In this document: positions 7,304-15,033 of the stretch, piece by piece
Layout: every line of letters starts with the position of its first letter
How positions within the stretch are numbered: position 1 is the stretch's first letter
IMG/VR virus record: IMGVR_UViG_3300017742_000104
Span: 1 to 25,592 of that record
Length of the DNA: 25,592 bases
Reading direction: 5' to 3' (one strand)
From: a virus
Made by a program: the position numbers and the translations under genes
Notes under the pieces: model-generated
What the model was told of the DNA's origin: nothing
Database searches by the model: none
Seen by the model: only the letters and a program-made list of their open reading frames with translations

Positions 7304-7518
7304 GTAAATTAAGAGATATGCTCTATACCTCAGCAATAGCTGATAAAGCAAAGGCATTATTATCCTTAGAATTACTAGAACAAAACCCGGCAGGAATTGG
7401 AGATCATTCAACAGAAGATTTCTACAAAAATGCTGAAGAAGCACTTGCTATGTTAGCCGATGCTGATGAGAGGTTAGAAACAATAGAAAAATATTTAGAT
7501 CAAAAAGAAGTTATTTAA
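7300..7518 (+). CDS. Hypothetical 72-residue helical protein
   Basis: Function unknown. It is predicted by eye to be nearly all helix: KLRDMLYTSAIADKAKALLSLELLEQ, a short loop NPAGIGDHST, then EDFYKNAEEALAMLADADERLETIEKYLDQ. Such two-helix proteins often form dimeric bundles. The start overlaps the gp62-like stop as ATGA, so it belongs to the same transcript. Confidence 0.72.
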   Translation: MSKLRDMLYTSAIADKAKALLSLELLEQNPAGIGDHSTEDFYKNAEEALAMLADADERLETIEKYLDQKEVI

Positions 7519-7522
7519 TAAT

Positions 7523-7891
7523 ATGAAGAAAGCAAGTTATGATGAAATTATAGGGTCAACAGTTGGTGACTTTGAAAAAATGTATCCTGAATTAGCAAAA
7601 GAATTTAAAGTAATTCAAAAAGAACAATATGAATTGTTTGCTGGTAAAATGTTAGACTATGGTTTAGGTAATATTGCTTTAGGGTCTACACTCGAGGAAG
7701 AAGAAGATGTGCAACTATCATTGACTGGGATTTGGTTGCGTTGTAATGACAAGATAAACCGCCTAAAAAACATGCTTAAACGTAAAGGTAAGAGTTATGT
7801 TACTGATGAACCTATGATAGATAGTTTTATAGATATTTCTAATTATGGAGTCATAGCTCAATTAGTAATGAGGAATAAATGGAAAAAATAA
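7523..7891 (+). CDS. DUF1599-like (nucleotide-modification-associated domain 1) protein
   Basis: This 122-residue protein fits the DUF1599/Nmad1 pattern: LFAGKMLDYGLGNIALG (residues about 38-54), SLTGIWLRCNDKINRLKNML (about 66-85) and DEPMIDSFIDISNYGVIAQLV (about 96-116). In that family a conserved dYG, a KinRl helix and a final eiDiaNYgvi helix form an all-alpha fold with conserved acidic residues. The family is linked by others to modified phage nucleotides or nucleotide handling; its exact reaction is not clear to me. A nuclease gene follows after three bases. With several glycosyltransferases nearby, DNA base modification is possible, but no hydroxymethylase is visible in the window. Confidence 0.6.
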   Translation: MKKASYDEIIGSTVGDFEKMYPELAKEFKVIQKEQYELFAGKMLDYGLGNIALGSTLEEEEDVQLSLTGIWLRCNDKINRLKNMLKRKGKSYVTDEPMIDSFIDISNYGVIAQLVMRNKWKK

Positions 7892-7894
7892 GTT

Positions 7895-8842
7895 GTGGGA
7901 AAAAAGAAAAAATTACCTCAAATTGTAAAAGAAATAAGAGCATATAAACCTGATGAGATAAATTACTCATATCAGAAAAATGTATCATATTCTCAATTCT
8001 CTATGTATAGAAGTTGTCCTCATAAATGGGCTCTCCAATATAAAGACGGACATAAGATATTTTCATCTACAGTTCACACTGTATTTGGAACAGCTTTACA
8101 TGAAGCACTCCAACATTATTTAGATGTAATGTATGAAGAAAGTGGTGCGGCAGCTGATAGATTAGATATTTACACAATCTTTGAGGATGCTTTAAGAGAA
8201 GAATATAAAGTTCAATATAAAAAAAATAAAGGCCAACATTTTAGTTCATCTGAAGAATTAAGAGAATTTTACGAAGATGGTGTTGAAATTTTAAAAACTT
8301 TTAAAAAGAAAAAAGGACAATACTTTACAAAAAGAGGATGGTATTTAGTAGGTTGTGAAATTCCTGTTATGGTTACTCCGAATAAGTTTTATAATAATGT
8401 TATATATCAGGGTTATTTAGACATTGTAATGTATCATGAACCTACCCAAACCTTTAAAATCATAGATATTAAAACATCTACTCGTGGTTGGAATGATAAA
8501 ACTAAAAAAGATGAAGATAAACAATTTCAACTAGTATTATACAAAAAATTCTTCTCAGAACAATTTAATATTCCAATTGAAAATATTGATGTAGAATTCT
8601 TTATTGTAAAACGTAAGGTATATGATCACCCAGATTTCATAATACCAAGAATACAGACATTTAAACCTGCTTCTGGTAAAGTAAAATTAAATAAAGCTAC
8701 TAAGTCTTTAAATAGTTTTATTGAAGAAGTATTTAATAAACAAGGATATAAAGATAAAAATTACACTCCAACTCCATCAAAATGGAATTGCACTTTTTGT
8801 CCTTTTAAAGATAACCCAGAATTGTGTGGAGTGGCGCAGTAA
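7895..8842 (+). CDS. RecB/Cas4-like PD-(D/E)XK nuclease with probable Fe-S cluster
   Basis: This 315-residue protein has the RecB-family nuclease core: SYSQFSMYRSCPHKWALQY near the N-terminus, GYLD with Asp176, IDIKTS with Asp191 and Lys193, and the QxxxY motif (Q212-Y216). Cys41, Cys299, Cys302 and Cys311 bracket the nuclease domain as in AddB and Cas4, where four cysteines hold a 4Fe-4S cluster. It could act as an exonuclease in recombination or host DNA degradation. I accept the GTG start at 7895, because the first in-frame ATG lies inside the N-terminal motif and would remove conserved residues. It follows the DUF1599-like gene by three bases. Confidence 0.85.
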   Translation: MGKKKKLPQIVKEIRAYKPDEINYSYQKNVSYSQFSMYRSCPHKWALQYKDGHKIFSSTVHTVFGTALHEALQHYLDVMYEESGAAADRLDIYTIFEDALREEYKVQYKKNKGQHFSSSEELREFYEDGVEILKTFKKKKGQYFTKRGWYLVGCEIPVMVTPNKFYNNVIYQGYLDIVMYHEPTQTFKIIDIKTSTRGWNDKTKKDEDKQFQLVLYKKFFSEQFNIPIENIDVEFFIVKRKVYDHPDFIIPRIQTFKPASGKVKLNKATKSLNSFIEEVFNKQGYKDKNYTPTPSKWNCTFCPFKDNPELCGVAQ

Positions 8843-8848
8843 AAATTG

Positions 8849-8856
8849 TATATTAT
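8849..8856 (+). promoter_or_regulatory. Promoter-like -7 element TATATTAT (P9), before the RHH gene
   Basis: ATTGTATATTATAAATAATAA follows the nuclease stop and resembles the other -7 regions of the window. The -33 position (8825-8828, TGTG) matches TTTG only partly. It would drive the ribbon-helix-helix gene and then the glycan cassette. Confidence is lower than for sites with a full TTTG. Confidence 0.45.
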
Positions 8857-8875
8857 AAATAATAAATTAAAAATT

Positions 8876-9070
8876 ATGAGTAACAAAGAAATGACCTTAA
8901 CAAGTGTAAAAGTCCAAAGTGACTTGTTTGAGAATTTCAAAATTGAATGTGTAAAACGTAAATTTTCATTTCAAAAACTTTCAGATAGAGCAATTCATTT
9001 GTTCTTAACAGATGAAGATTTTAGGAAAAAAATTACTAACCATACAAATTTGGAGTTAACAGAAAAATAA
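8876..9070 (+). CDS. Ribbon-helix-helix DNA-binding protein, 64 residues
   Basis: The protein matches the Arc/MetJ-type fold: an N-terminal strand TLTSVKVQSDLF (residues 7-18), helix ENFKIECVKRKFS and helix QKLSDRAIHLFLTDEDFRKKI. RHH proteins bind DNA as dimers through the paired strands and often repress their own operon. I chose the ATG at 8876; an in-frame TTG at 8846 would place the promoter-like TATATTAT inside the gene. It sits between that element and the glycan cassette, so it could regulate either, which is inference from position. Confidence 0.7.
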   Translation: MSNKEMTLTSVKVQSDLFENFKIECVKRKFSFQKLSDRAIHLFLTDEDFRKKITNHTNLELTEK

Positions 9071-9078
9071 ATCACATT

Positions 9079-10509
9079 ATGAAAGAAGGTTATATTAAAC
9101 AATCAGATAGGAAAAAAATATTACTCCTAACTGATGATATTAGAGTACATTCAGGTGTTGCTCAAATTGGTAGAGAAATGGTTTTACACACTTCTCATAG
9201 ATATAATTGGGTACAATTAGCAGGTGCTGTAAAACATCCTGATAAAGGTAAAAGAATTGATCTATCAGCTGATAATGATAAAATTGCTGGTATTGATGAT
9301 TCTTCTATTATCTTATACCCAACGGATGGTTATGGAAACCCAGATTTACTAAGAAGTGTTATAGAAACTGAAAAACCAGATGCTATTTTCTTAATTACAG
9401 ATCCAAGATATTTTCAATGGGTGTTTGCAATGGAAAATCAAATAAGAAAAAACATTCCTATTGTTTATCTTAATATTTGGGATAGTATGCCTGCTCCTAT
9501 GTACAATAAAGAATTCTATGAATCATGTGATGCTTTATTTGGGATATCAAAACAAACAAAAGCAATTAATGAAATTGTTTTAGGTGATAAAGCTAAAGAT
9601 AAAGTTATTAAATATGTTCCTCATGGTTTAAATAATAAAATGTTCCGTCCTTTAGATAGAACAGATGAACAATTACAAAAATTTAGAAAGCATTTATCTA
9701 AAGGCAAAGATTGTGATTTTATGTTATTATTTAACTCAAGAAATATTAGGAGAAAATCAATCTCAGATACTATTTTAGCTTGGAAATTATTTTTAGATGA
9801 ATTACCTAAAGAAAAAAGAGAAAAATGTACACTAGTTCTTCATACAGAACCTGTAAGTGAACATGGAACTGATTTAGGAGCAGTTATTGAATATTTCTTT
9901 CCTAATGGTGATGGTAATGTTGTAATATCCGCAGATAAACTTTCAACAGAACAGATGAATATGTTGTATAATTGCGCTGATAGTGTTATTTTGATTTCAT
10001 CAGCTGAAGGATGGGGATTAGCATTAACTGAATCATTATTAACTGGTACTCCGTTTATTGCTAATGTGACAGGTGGAATGCAAGACCAAATGCGTTTTGA
10101 AGATGAAAATGGTGATTGGATTAATTTAGATAAAAATGTTCCTTCAAATCATAGAGGTACCTATACAAAACATGGGAAATGGGTATTACCAACATTCCCA
10201 ACTAATTTATCAATTGTTGGATCCCCAGTTACACCTTACATTTATGATGATAGATGTTCTTTTGAAGATGCTTCTGAGAAAATTATGGAAATGTATAAGA
10301 TGGGAGATGAAGAAAGAAGAGAAAGAGGTAAAGCAGGTATGGAATGGGCTTTATCAGATGAAGCAGGATTTACATCAGAAAAAATGTCTAATCGAATTAT
10401 AGAAGGATTAGATGAGTTATTTGATACATGGACACCTAGAGAAAAATTTGAATTTCTAAAGGATACTGACTTTGAATCAAGAGTTTTAAAACATGAAATA
10501 ATTTATTAA
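9079..10509 (+). CDS. GT-B fold glycosyltransferase (GT4-like), 476 residues
   Basis: It would transfer a sugar from a nucleotide donor to an acceptor that I cannot identify. The N-terminal Rossmann half opens with KKILLLTDDIRVHSGVAQIGREM, where the SGVAQ loop resembles acceptor-side loops of GT4 enzymes. The C-terminal half has the E-x7-E donor motif AEGWGLALTE (Glu310, Glu318) followed by SLLTGTPFIA. VPHGLNNKMFRPL is the usual inter-domain phrase of this class. A C-terminal helical tail follows. The next glycosyltransferase starts immediately after the stop (10510), so the two are tightly linked. It is the first enzyme of the glycan cassette, behind the ribbon-helix-helix gene. Confidence 0.88.
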   Translation: MKEGYIKQSDRKKILLLTDDIRVHSGVAQIGREMVLHTSHRYNWVQLAGAVKHPDKGKRIDLSADNDKIAGIDDSSIILYPTDGYGNPDLLRSVIETEKPDAIFLITDPRYFQWVFAMENQIRKNIPIVYLNIWDSMPAPMYNKEFYESCDALFGISKQTKAINEIVLGDKAKDKVIKYVPHGLNNKMFRPLDRTDEQLQKFRKHLSKGKDCDFMLLFNSRNIRRKSISDTILAWKLFLDELPKEKREKCTLVLHTEPVSEHGTDLGAVIEYFFPNGDGNVVISADKLSTEQMNMLYNCADSVILISSAEGWGLALTESLLTGTPFIANVTGGMQDQMRFEDENGDWINLDKNVPSNHRGTYTKHGKWVLPTFPTNLSIVGSPVTPYIYDDRCSFEDASEKIMEMYKMGDEERRERGKAGMEWALSDEAGFTSEKMSNRIIEGLDELFDTWTPREKFEFLKDTDFESRVLKHEIIY

Positions 10510-11829
10510 ATGAAAAATACATTTTACATAAGTTGCCCTATTGACACATATTCAGGATATGGAGCACGTTCTAGAGATTTTGTTAAAGCTTTAATCAAAA
10601 GCGAAAAATATGATGTTAAAATCTTACCACAAAGATGGGGAGGTACTCCATTTGGTTTTATTAAAGATCATCACAAAGAATGGGGATTTTTAAATTCACA
10701 TATTTTAAATTTACCTAATAACCAATTAGATCAACAACCTGATATTTGGTGTCAAGTAACAGTACCTAATGAATTTCAAAAAGTTGGAAAGTATAACATT
10801 GGGCTTACAGCAGGAATTGAAACTACAGCATGTGCTCATCAATGGATTGAAGGTTGTAATAGAATGGATTTAATTTTAACTTCATCCAATCACAGTAAAG
10901 AAGTTTTTGAAAGAACATCTTATAATGGTAAAAATCAACAAACAGGTCAAGAAGTTACAATTAAATTAACCACACCATGTAAAGTTTTAATTGAAGGTGC
11001 TGATTTAGATGTTTATAAAGATATTAATACAAAAGATATCCAAAACCAAGAATTATTTAATAAGATTAATTCTATCCCTGAATCATTTGCATATTTGTTT
11101 GTAGGTCATTGGATGAAAGGTCAATTAGGGGAAGATAGAAAAAATGTTGGGTTGCTTATTAAAGCATTTTATGAATTATTTAAAAACAAGAAAAAGAAAC
11201 CAGCATTAATTTTAAAAATGAGTGGTGCTGGATCTAGTTATATGGATAGATATGAAATGCAAAAAAGAATACAATCTATTCGTAATAGTGTTCCTGCATC
11301 TCAATTACCTAGTATTTATCTACTTCATGGTGAGTTTAATGATTCTGAAATAAATGAATTATACAATCACCCAAAGGTTAAATCTATGGTAAGTTTAACT
11401 AAAGGTGAAGGATTTGGTAGACCATTACTTGAATTTAGTTTAACTAATAAACCTGTAATTGCTACAAATTGGTCAGGTCATACCGATTTTCTTAAAAAAG
11501 ATTTTACACAATTGATGGGAGGTAAATTAACTAAAATCCACCAATCAGCACAACAAAAGGATATGCTAATAGAAGGTTCAGAATGGTTTAGTGTTGATCA
11601 TTCAGAAATAGGACGTTGCTTAGTTGATGTATTTAAAAATTATAAAGAATATAAAGTAAAAGGTAAACGTCAAGGGTATTATAGTAGATCTAACTTCAGC
11701 TTTTCTAAAATGGAAGAACAATTAGATGAAATTCTAACTAATAATCTCCCAAACTTCCCAGAACAAGTTACTTTATCTTTACCTCAATTTGATAGTAAAC
11801 CAGCACTCCCAAAATTAAAAAAAGTATAA
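10510..11829 (+). CDS. GT-B fold glycosyltransferase (GT4-like), 439 residues
   Basis: A second retaining-type GT-B enzyme. It begins FYISCPIDTYSGYGARSRDFVKAL, with SGYGA as the N-terminal loop. The middle has GADLDVYKD and YLFVGHWMKGQLGEDRKNVGLLIKAF, typical of the inter-domain region. The donor motif KGEGFGRPLLE places Glu300 and Glu308 seven residues apart. The segment TNKPVIATNWSGHTDFL is the standard continuation. The gene starts at the base after the previous stop and the next gene follows in the same way, so this is one transcript. It shares its plan with the upstream enzyme but differs clearly in sequence, so a recent tandem duplication is unlikely. Confidence 0.88.
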   Translation: MKNTFYISCPIDTYSGYGARSRDFVKALIKSEKYDVKILPQRWGGTPFGFIKDHHKEWGFLNSHILNLPNNQLDQQPDIWCQVTVPNEFQKVGKYNIGLTAGIETTACAHQWIEGCNRMDLILTSSNHSKEVFERTSYNGKNQQTGQEVTIKLTTPCKVLIEGADLDVYKDINTKDIQNQELFNKINSIPESFAYLFVGHWMKGQLGEDRKNVGLLIKAFYELFKNKKKKPALILKMSGAGSSYMDRYEMQKRIQSIRNSVPASQLPSIYLLHGEFNDSEINELYNHPKVKSMVSLTKGEGFGRPLLEFSLTNKPVIATNWSGHTDFLKKDFTQLMGGKLTKIHQSAQQKDMLIEGSEWFSVDHSEIGRCLVDVFKNYKEYKVKGKRQGYYSRSNFSFSKMEEQLDEILTNNLPNFPEQVTLSLPQFDSKPALPKLKKV

Positions 11830-12288
11830 ATGGATAATATGATAACGTGCCCTAGATGTGGGTCAGATGCTTGCTATGTTCAAGAAGTAAACCATGAAAT
11901 TAAAAACTATCAATGTTATGGTTGTGGGTTTATTACAAATAGTTTATTGAAAAAAGGTTCTCAATTTTTTGAAGAACAAATGGAACTTCTTCCTAATTTG
12001 TATAAAGAATTAATGGGTGAAGATGATGAAGGAATGATTTGGATGCCTTCAACTGTTAATATGCCTGAAAAAGGAATGATATTTGCTAATGGAACTGATG
12101 GGGAAAATTGGAAATGGGGAGCAGTTAAAGCAATACCAGTAAATGAAGAAGAAAAAGAAAAATATCCAATACCAGGTAAAGAAGGAGAATTCTATAAACA
12201 TAGAATGGATATGGAAACCATTAAAGAATTTGAAGAAAGAGATTATATAGAAGCTCTAGATTATATAGGAATTTTTAATAAAAACTAA
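11830..12288 (+). CDS. Zinc-ribbon protein of unknown function, 152 residues
   Basis: The N-terminus is a zinc ribbon: CPRC (Cys7, Cys10) and CYGC (Cys29, Cys32) within MDNMITCPRCGSDACYVQEV. The remaining 110 residues are acidic and have a run of WMPSTVNMPEKGMIFANG and WKWGAVKAIPV that looks strand-rich. Similar zinc-ribbon plus acidic-tail proteins occur in T4-like phages without a known role. Its location inside a run of sugar enzymes is the only functional clue. It starts directly after the previous stop. Confidence 0.75.
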   Translation: MDNMITCPRCGSDACYVQEVNHEIKNYQCYGCGFITNSLLKKGSQFFEEQMELLPNLYKELMGEDDEGMIWMPSTVNMPEKGMIFANGTDGENWKWGAVKAIPVNEEEKEKYPIPGKEGEFYKHRMDMETIKEFEERDYIEALDYIGIFNKN

Positions 12289-12291
12289 AAT

Positions 12292-12918
12292 ATGAAAATA
12301 AGTTATGCTATCACAGTTTGTAATGAATTAGTAGAAATTCAAAAACTACTCCCCTATCTTCAAAATATAATAAGAAAAGAAGATGAAATTATTATCTTAT
12401 ATGATAAAAAGAATGGTGATAAAAAAGTAGAAGAATACTTAAGAGGAAATTCTGTTGATAATAAGAAATTTAGTTGGGTAAGTAAAAATTTTAAAGGACA
12501 TTTTGCAGATTGGAAAAATCAACTAACTAAATTATGTAAGGGAGATTATATATTTCAAATTGATGCTGATGAAATTCCAAATGAAATATTAATTCAAAAC
12601 CTCCCAGCTATTTTAGAAGCTAATTCTAATGTAGAAGTTTATCATGTGCCTAGAGTAAACACTGTTAAAGGATTAACTGATGAACATATTAAAAAATGGA
12701 GATGGAGAGTAGATGATAAAGGTTGGGTTAATTGGCCTGATTATCAGATGAGGATTTACAAAAATAAAACTGAAATTAAATGGAGAAATAAAGTCCATGA
12801 AGTACTAGAAGGTCATACACAATTTTCAGCTTTACCACCTCAAGAAGAATTAGCTCTATATCATCATAAGAATATAGAAAAACAAGAAAAACAAAACTCA
12901 TACTACGATACTCTATAA
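12292..12918 (+). CDS. GT2-type (GT-A fold) glycosyltransferase, 208 residues
   Basis: The start MKISYAITVCNELVEIQKLLPYL is the usual nucleotide-binding opening of GT2 enzymes. IFQIDADEIPNE carries the DXD-type metal/donor motif (Asp91, Asp93). WPDYQMRIYKNKTEIKWRNKVHEVLEG is the acceptor-side signature seen in GT2 proteins of the WaaE/KdtX (lipopolysaccharide core) type, with HEVLEG. It is short because it lacks membrane or C-terminal extensions, so it is probably cytosolic or peripheral. The following deacetylase gene starts immediately after the stop. Confidence 0.85.
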   Translation: MKISYAITVCNELVEIQKLLPYLQNIIRKEDEIIILYDKKNGDKKVEEYLRGNSVDNKKFSWVSKNFKGHFADWKNQLTKLCKGDYIFQIDADEIPNEILIQNLPAILEANSNVEVYHVPRVNTVKGLTDEHIKKWRWRVDDKGWVNWPDYQMRIYKNKTEIKWRNKVHEVLEGHTQFSALPPQEELALYHHKNIEKQEKQNSYYDTL

Positions 12919-13602
12919 ATGGAATCTAAACCAACATATAATTTAACAATATCAATAGATGATATTCATCCTGGAGAAGGTTGGGGTAAACCTGAAGATG
13001 TTCAAATGGGTTATCTTGAAGAATTAAATAAATTGTTTGGTGCTAAATTTACATTATTTATTCCTTCAAATTACCACAATCAAGCTCCTTTATCTGAGCA
13101 TAAGGATTGGATAGATTGGTTAAAATCTAAGGATTATTTTGAATTAGCTGCTCACGGCCATTACCACCAATGTGAAAGGAATGATATTGGAGAATGTGAA
13201 TTTTTTGAATTAGACACAACTGAAAAAGCAAAAGAAAGAGTTCAATTAATGTTAAATGAATGGGAAGCTGTAGATCACAAACCTTTAGGATGGAGAAATC
13301 CTGGTTGGTTAGGTCACCCTTTAGCCATTAAAGAATTAGAGAAACATTTTAAATATTCAGCTGTCCATTATCAACATAACCATAATATAGAATGGGATTG
13401 TAAGATGTTTTTTGGTGCTGATGGCATTAATACTAATGATATTAAAATTCATAATGGAGATGTTATTATGTTTCAGTCTCATATAGCTGGTGATTGGAAT
13501 GATAATATTTGGAATGAAAGAAATTTTAACCAAATGAGATTATCTTTAGACCATCTTGTTAAAAATGCAAATATTAAATTTAAAACTTTAGGTGAATTAT
13601 GA
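12919..13602 (+). CDS. NodB-like polysaccharide deacetylase
   Basis: A 227-residue protein of the carbohydrate esterase 4 / NodB fold, which removes N-acetyl groups from sugars using a metal ion. Motif 1 is SIDDIHPG (Asp14, Asp15); motif 2 is AHGHYHQ (His79, His83 as metal ligands); motif 3 is GWRNPGW (Arg126, Trp130). There is no signal peptide, so it acts in the cytosol, on a precursor or nucleotide/lipid-linked sugar rather than on secreted polymer. It lies between glycosyltransferases and its stop overlaps the next gene as ATGA. The sequence is divergent, so the substrate cannot be read from it. Confidence 0.8.
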   Translation: MESKPTYNLTISIDDIHPGEGWGKPEDVQMGYLEELNKLFGAKFTLFIPSNYHNQAPLSEHKDWIDWLKSKDYFELAAHGHYHQCERNDIGECEFFELDTTEKAKERVQLMLNEWEAVDHKPLGWRNPGWLGHPLAIKELEKHFKYSAVHYQHNHNIEWDCKMFFGADGINTNDIKIHNGDVIMFQSHIAGDWNDNIWNERNFNQMRLSLDHLVKNANIKFKTLGEL

Positions 13603-14507
13603 AAGTAGCATTCTTTTCAGAAATGGAATCGTTCCCTAAAGAAGCTCTAAATAGAGAATATAAAAATATGAGGACAGAATTTGCATGGATGGTAGCCCTA
13701 AATGCAGATCACTATAATCTCAACGATAATAATATTTCCAAACATTATGACTTAGGCATAGCTATTAATTCCAAGAAAAACCCAGAATGGGTTAATGTTA
13801 ACAATATAAAAAAACATTGTGATAAAGTTGCTGTAATGCAAGAAGGTCCATTTTGGTATTTTCAAGATTACCCACTAAAAAACCAAATCCATTATTTTAA
13901 TAACTTAGTTGATGCTGATATTATCTATGCTCATAATGAACAAGATAGAGAATATTATAAAGGATTAACAAACCATAAAGATGTAAGAGTATTAAGATCA
14001 CTTATGTATCCTGATCCAATCAAAAATGTAACCCATCCTGAAAGTAGAAGTGGGGTTATGGTTGGTGGTAATATGAAAAGTTGGTATGGAGGGTTTGATT
14101 CATTTATATTAGCATCTTCAATTACAGATGAAATATATTCACCTCAGATGGGTAGACGTCAAGAAGGAGAAGAAGAATTAGGATTAACCCAATTACCTTA
14201 TATGATGTGGGATGAATGGATGTCTGAGTTAAGTAAAAGAAAAATTGGTATTCATATGATGCGTACGCATGCTGCCGGTACTTTTGCGTTAAATTGTTCA
14301 TATTTAGGAATTCCATGTATAGGTTATAATGGCTTAGATACCCAACGAATACTACACCCAGATCTTACAGTTAAAGATGGTGATTTAGACTCAGCTAGGA
14401 AATTAATTTTAAGGTTGGATAGTGATAAGGATTTTTATACATTATGTAGTGAAACAACATTGGCAATGTATAATGAACATTACCATGAATCTAAATTTAA
14501 AATATGA
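13599..14507 (+). CDS. Probable GT-B type glycosyltransferase, 302 residues
   Basis: The protein has a GT-B-like plan: MKVAFFSEMESFPKEALNREY opens the first domain, IIYAHNEQDREYY the end of it, and GVMVGGNMKSWYGGFDSF starts the second. The donor-side region reads HMMRTHAAGTFALNCSYLGIPCIGYNGLDTQRILHPDLTV, which resembles GT-B enzymes where a Gly-Thr loop replaces the E-x7-E motif. A specific family cannot be named. It begins overlapping the deacetylase stop as ATGA and ends overlapping a small membrane gene in the same way, so it is translated from the cassette message. Confidence 0.65.
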   Translation: MKVAFFSEMESFPKEALNREYKNMRTEFAWMVALNADHYNLNDNNISKHYDLGIAINSKKNPEWVNVNNIKKHCDKVAVMQEGPFWYFQDYPLKNQIHYFNNLVDADIIYAHNEQDREYYKGLTNHKDVRVLRSLMYPDPIKNVTHPESRSGVMVGGNMKSWYGGFDSFILASSITDEIYSPQMGRRQEGEEELGLTQLPYMMWDEWMSELSKRKIGIHMMRTHAAGTFALNCSYLGIPCIGYNGLDTQRILHPDLTVKDGDLDSARKLILRLDSDKDFYTLCSETTLAMYNEHYHESKFKI

Positions 14508-14674
14508 AAAATAAAATATTAAAGTGGTATCCAGTTGGGATAGCATTTATTTGTATGTGTTATTCTATTGGATTAGGATTAGCAGGACATACAGCTGAAG
14601 CTCAATACTCAGCTCATTGGGCTGGTACAATATTACTGTTTAGTATATCTATTAACCAAATTAATAAGCAATGA
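14504..14674 (+). CDS. Tiny membrane protein, 56 residues
   Basis: Translation from the ATG overlapping the previous stop gives 56 residues with two hydrophobic stretches: about 9-28 (YPVGIAFICMCYSIGLGLAG) and about 39-50 (HWAGTILLFSIS). The loop between them holds HTAEAQYSA. Its stop overlaps the next start as ATGA. A hydrophobic, phase-consistent frame with both overlaps makes it a likely real gene despite its size. Function unknown. Confidence 0.65.
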   Translation: MKNKILKWYPVGIAFICMCYSIGLGLAGHTAEAQYSAHWAGTILLFSISINQINKQ

Positions 14675-14853
14675 GTTTAATTATGTTTGGAGTTGGGTTT
14701 GTAATCTTTTCATTATATCTAACTCTTTTAATATGGAATATTGTTTTTAATGGTAAAAAACAAAAAGAGGAAAATTATCCTGATTTAGATATTAGTAGAT
14801 TTGATGATGTGGATATGGATGGGATTGGTAATCAGGGTAGAGTAAAAAAATAA
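14671..14853 (+). CDS. Small single-span membrane protein, 60 residues
   Basis: Residues 4-27 (IMFGVGFVIFSLYLTLLIWNIVF) form one strong transmembrane segment. After it comes a positive patch NGKKQK and then an acidic tail (ENYPDLDISRFDDVDMDG). By the positive-inside rule the C-terminal half is cytosolic. It overlaps the previous membrane gene as ATGA. An anchor or adaptor for glycan enzymes is possible but unsupported. Confidence 0.72.
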   Translation: MSLIMFGVGFVIFSLYLTLLIWNIVFNGKKQKEENYPDLDISRFDDVDMDGIGNQGRVKK

Positions 14854-14864
14854 AAACAGTAATT

Positions 14865-15032
14865 ATGAAAAAATTAGCAATAATAGGTGGTTTAAGTATG
14901 ATGGCAATGGGTGGTGGTTATATGATTCATCACAAACAGTCAATTACACCTAAATTTGAAATGAATCCAAATACATTAGCTATAGCTACTGGTGGGTTTT
15001 TTGTAACATTAGGCTTAACATATAGATTTTAA
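14865..15032 (+). CDS. Tiny membrane protein, 55 residues
   Basis: The protein starts MKKLAIIGGLSMMAMGGGYM, a glycine-rich hydrophobic segment, and ends TLAIATGGFFVTLGLTYRF, a second one. The middle is polar (HHKQSITPKFEMNP). The first segment could be read as a signal peptide, but no cleavage site is clear. It is the third small membrane gene in a row; the epimerase gene follows after one base. Function unknown. Confidence 0.65.
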   Translation: MKKLAIIGGLSMMAMGGGYMIHHKQSITPKFEMNPNTLAIATGGFFVTLGLTYRF

Positions 15033-15033
15033 A

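Noticed and set aside
8846-8875. TTG start extending the ribbon-helix-helix gene
   Set aside because: It would place the promoter-like TATATTAT inside the gene and adds residues outside the RHH fold; ATG 8876 is better.
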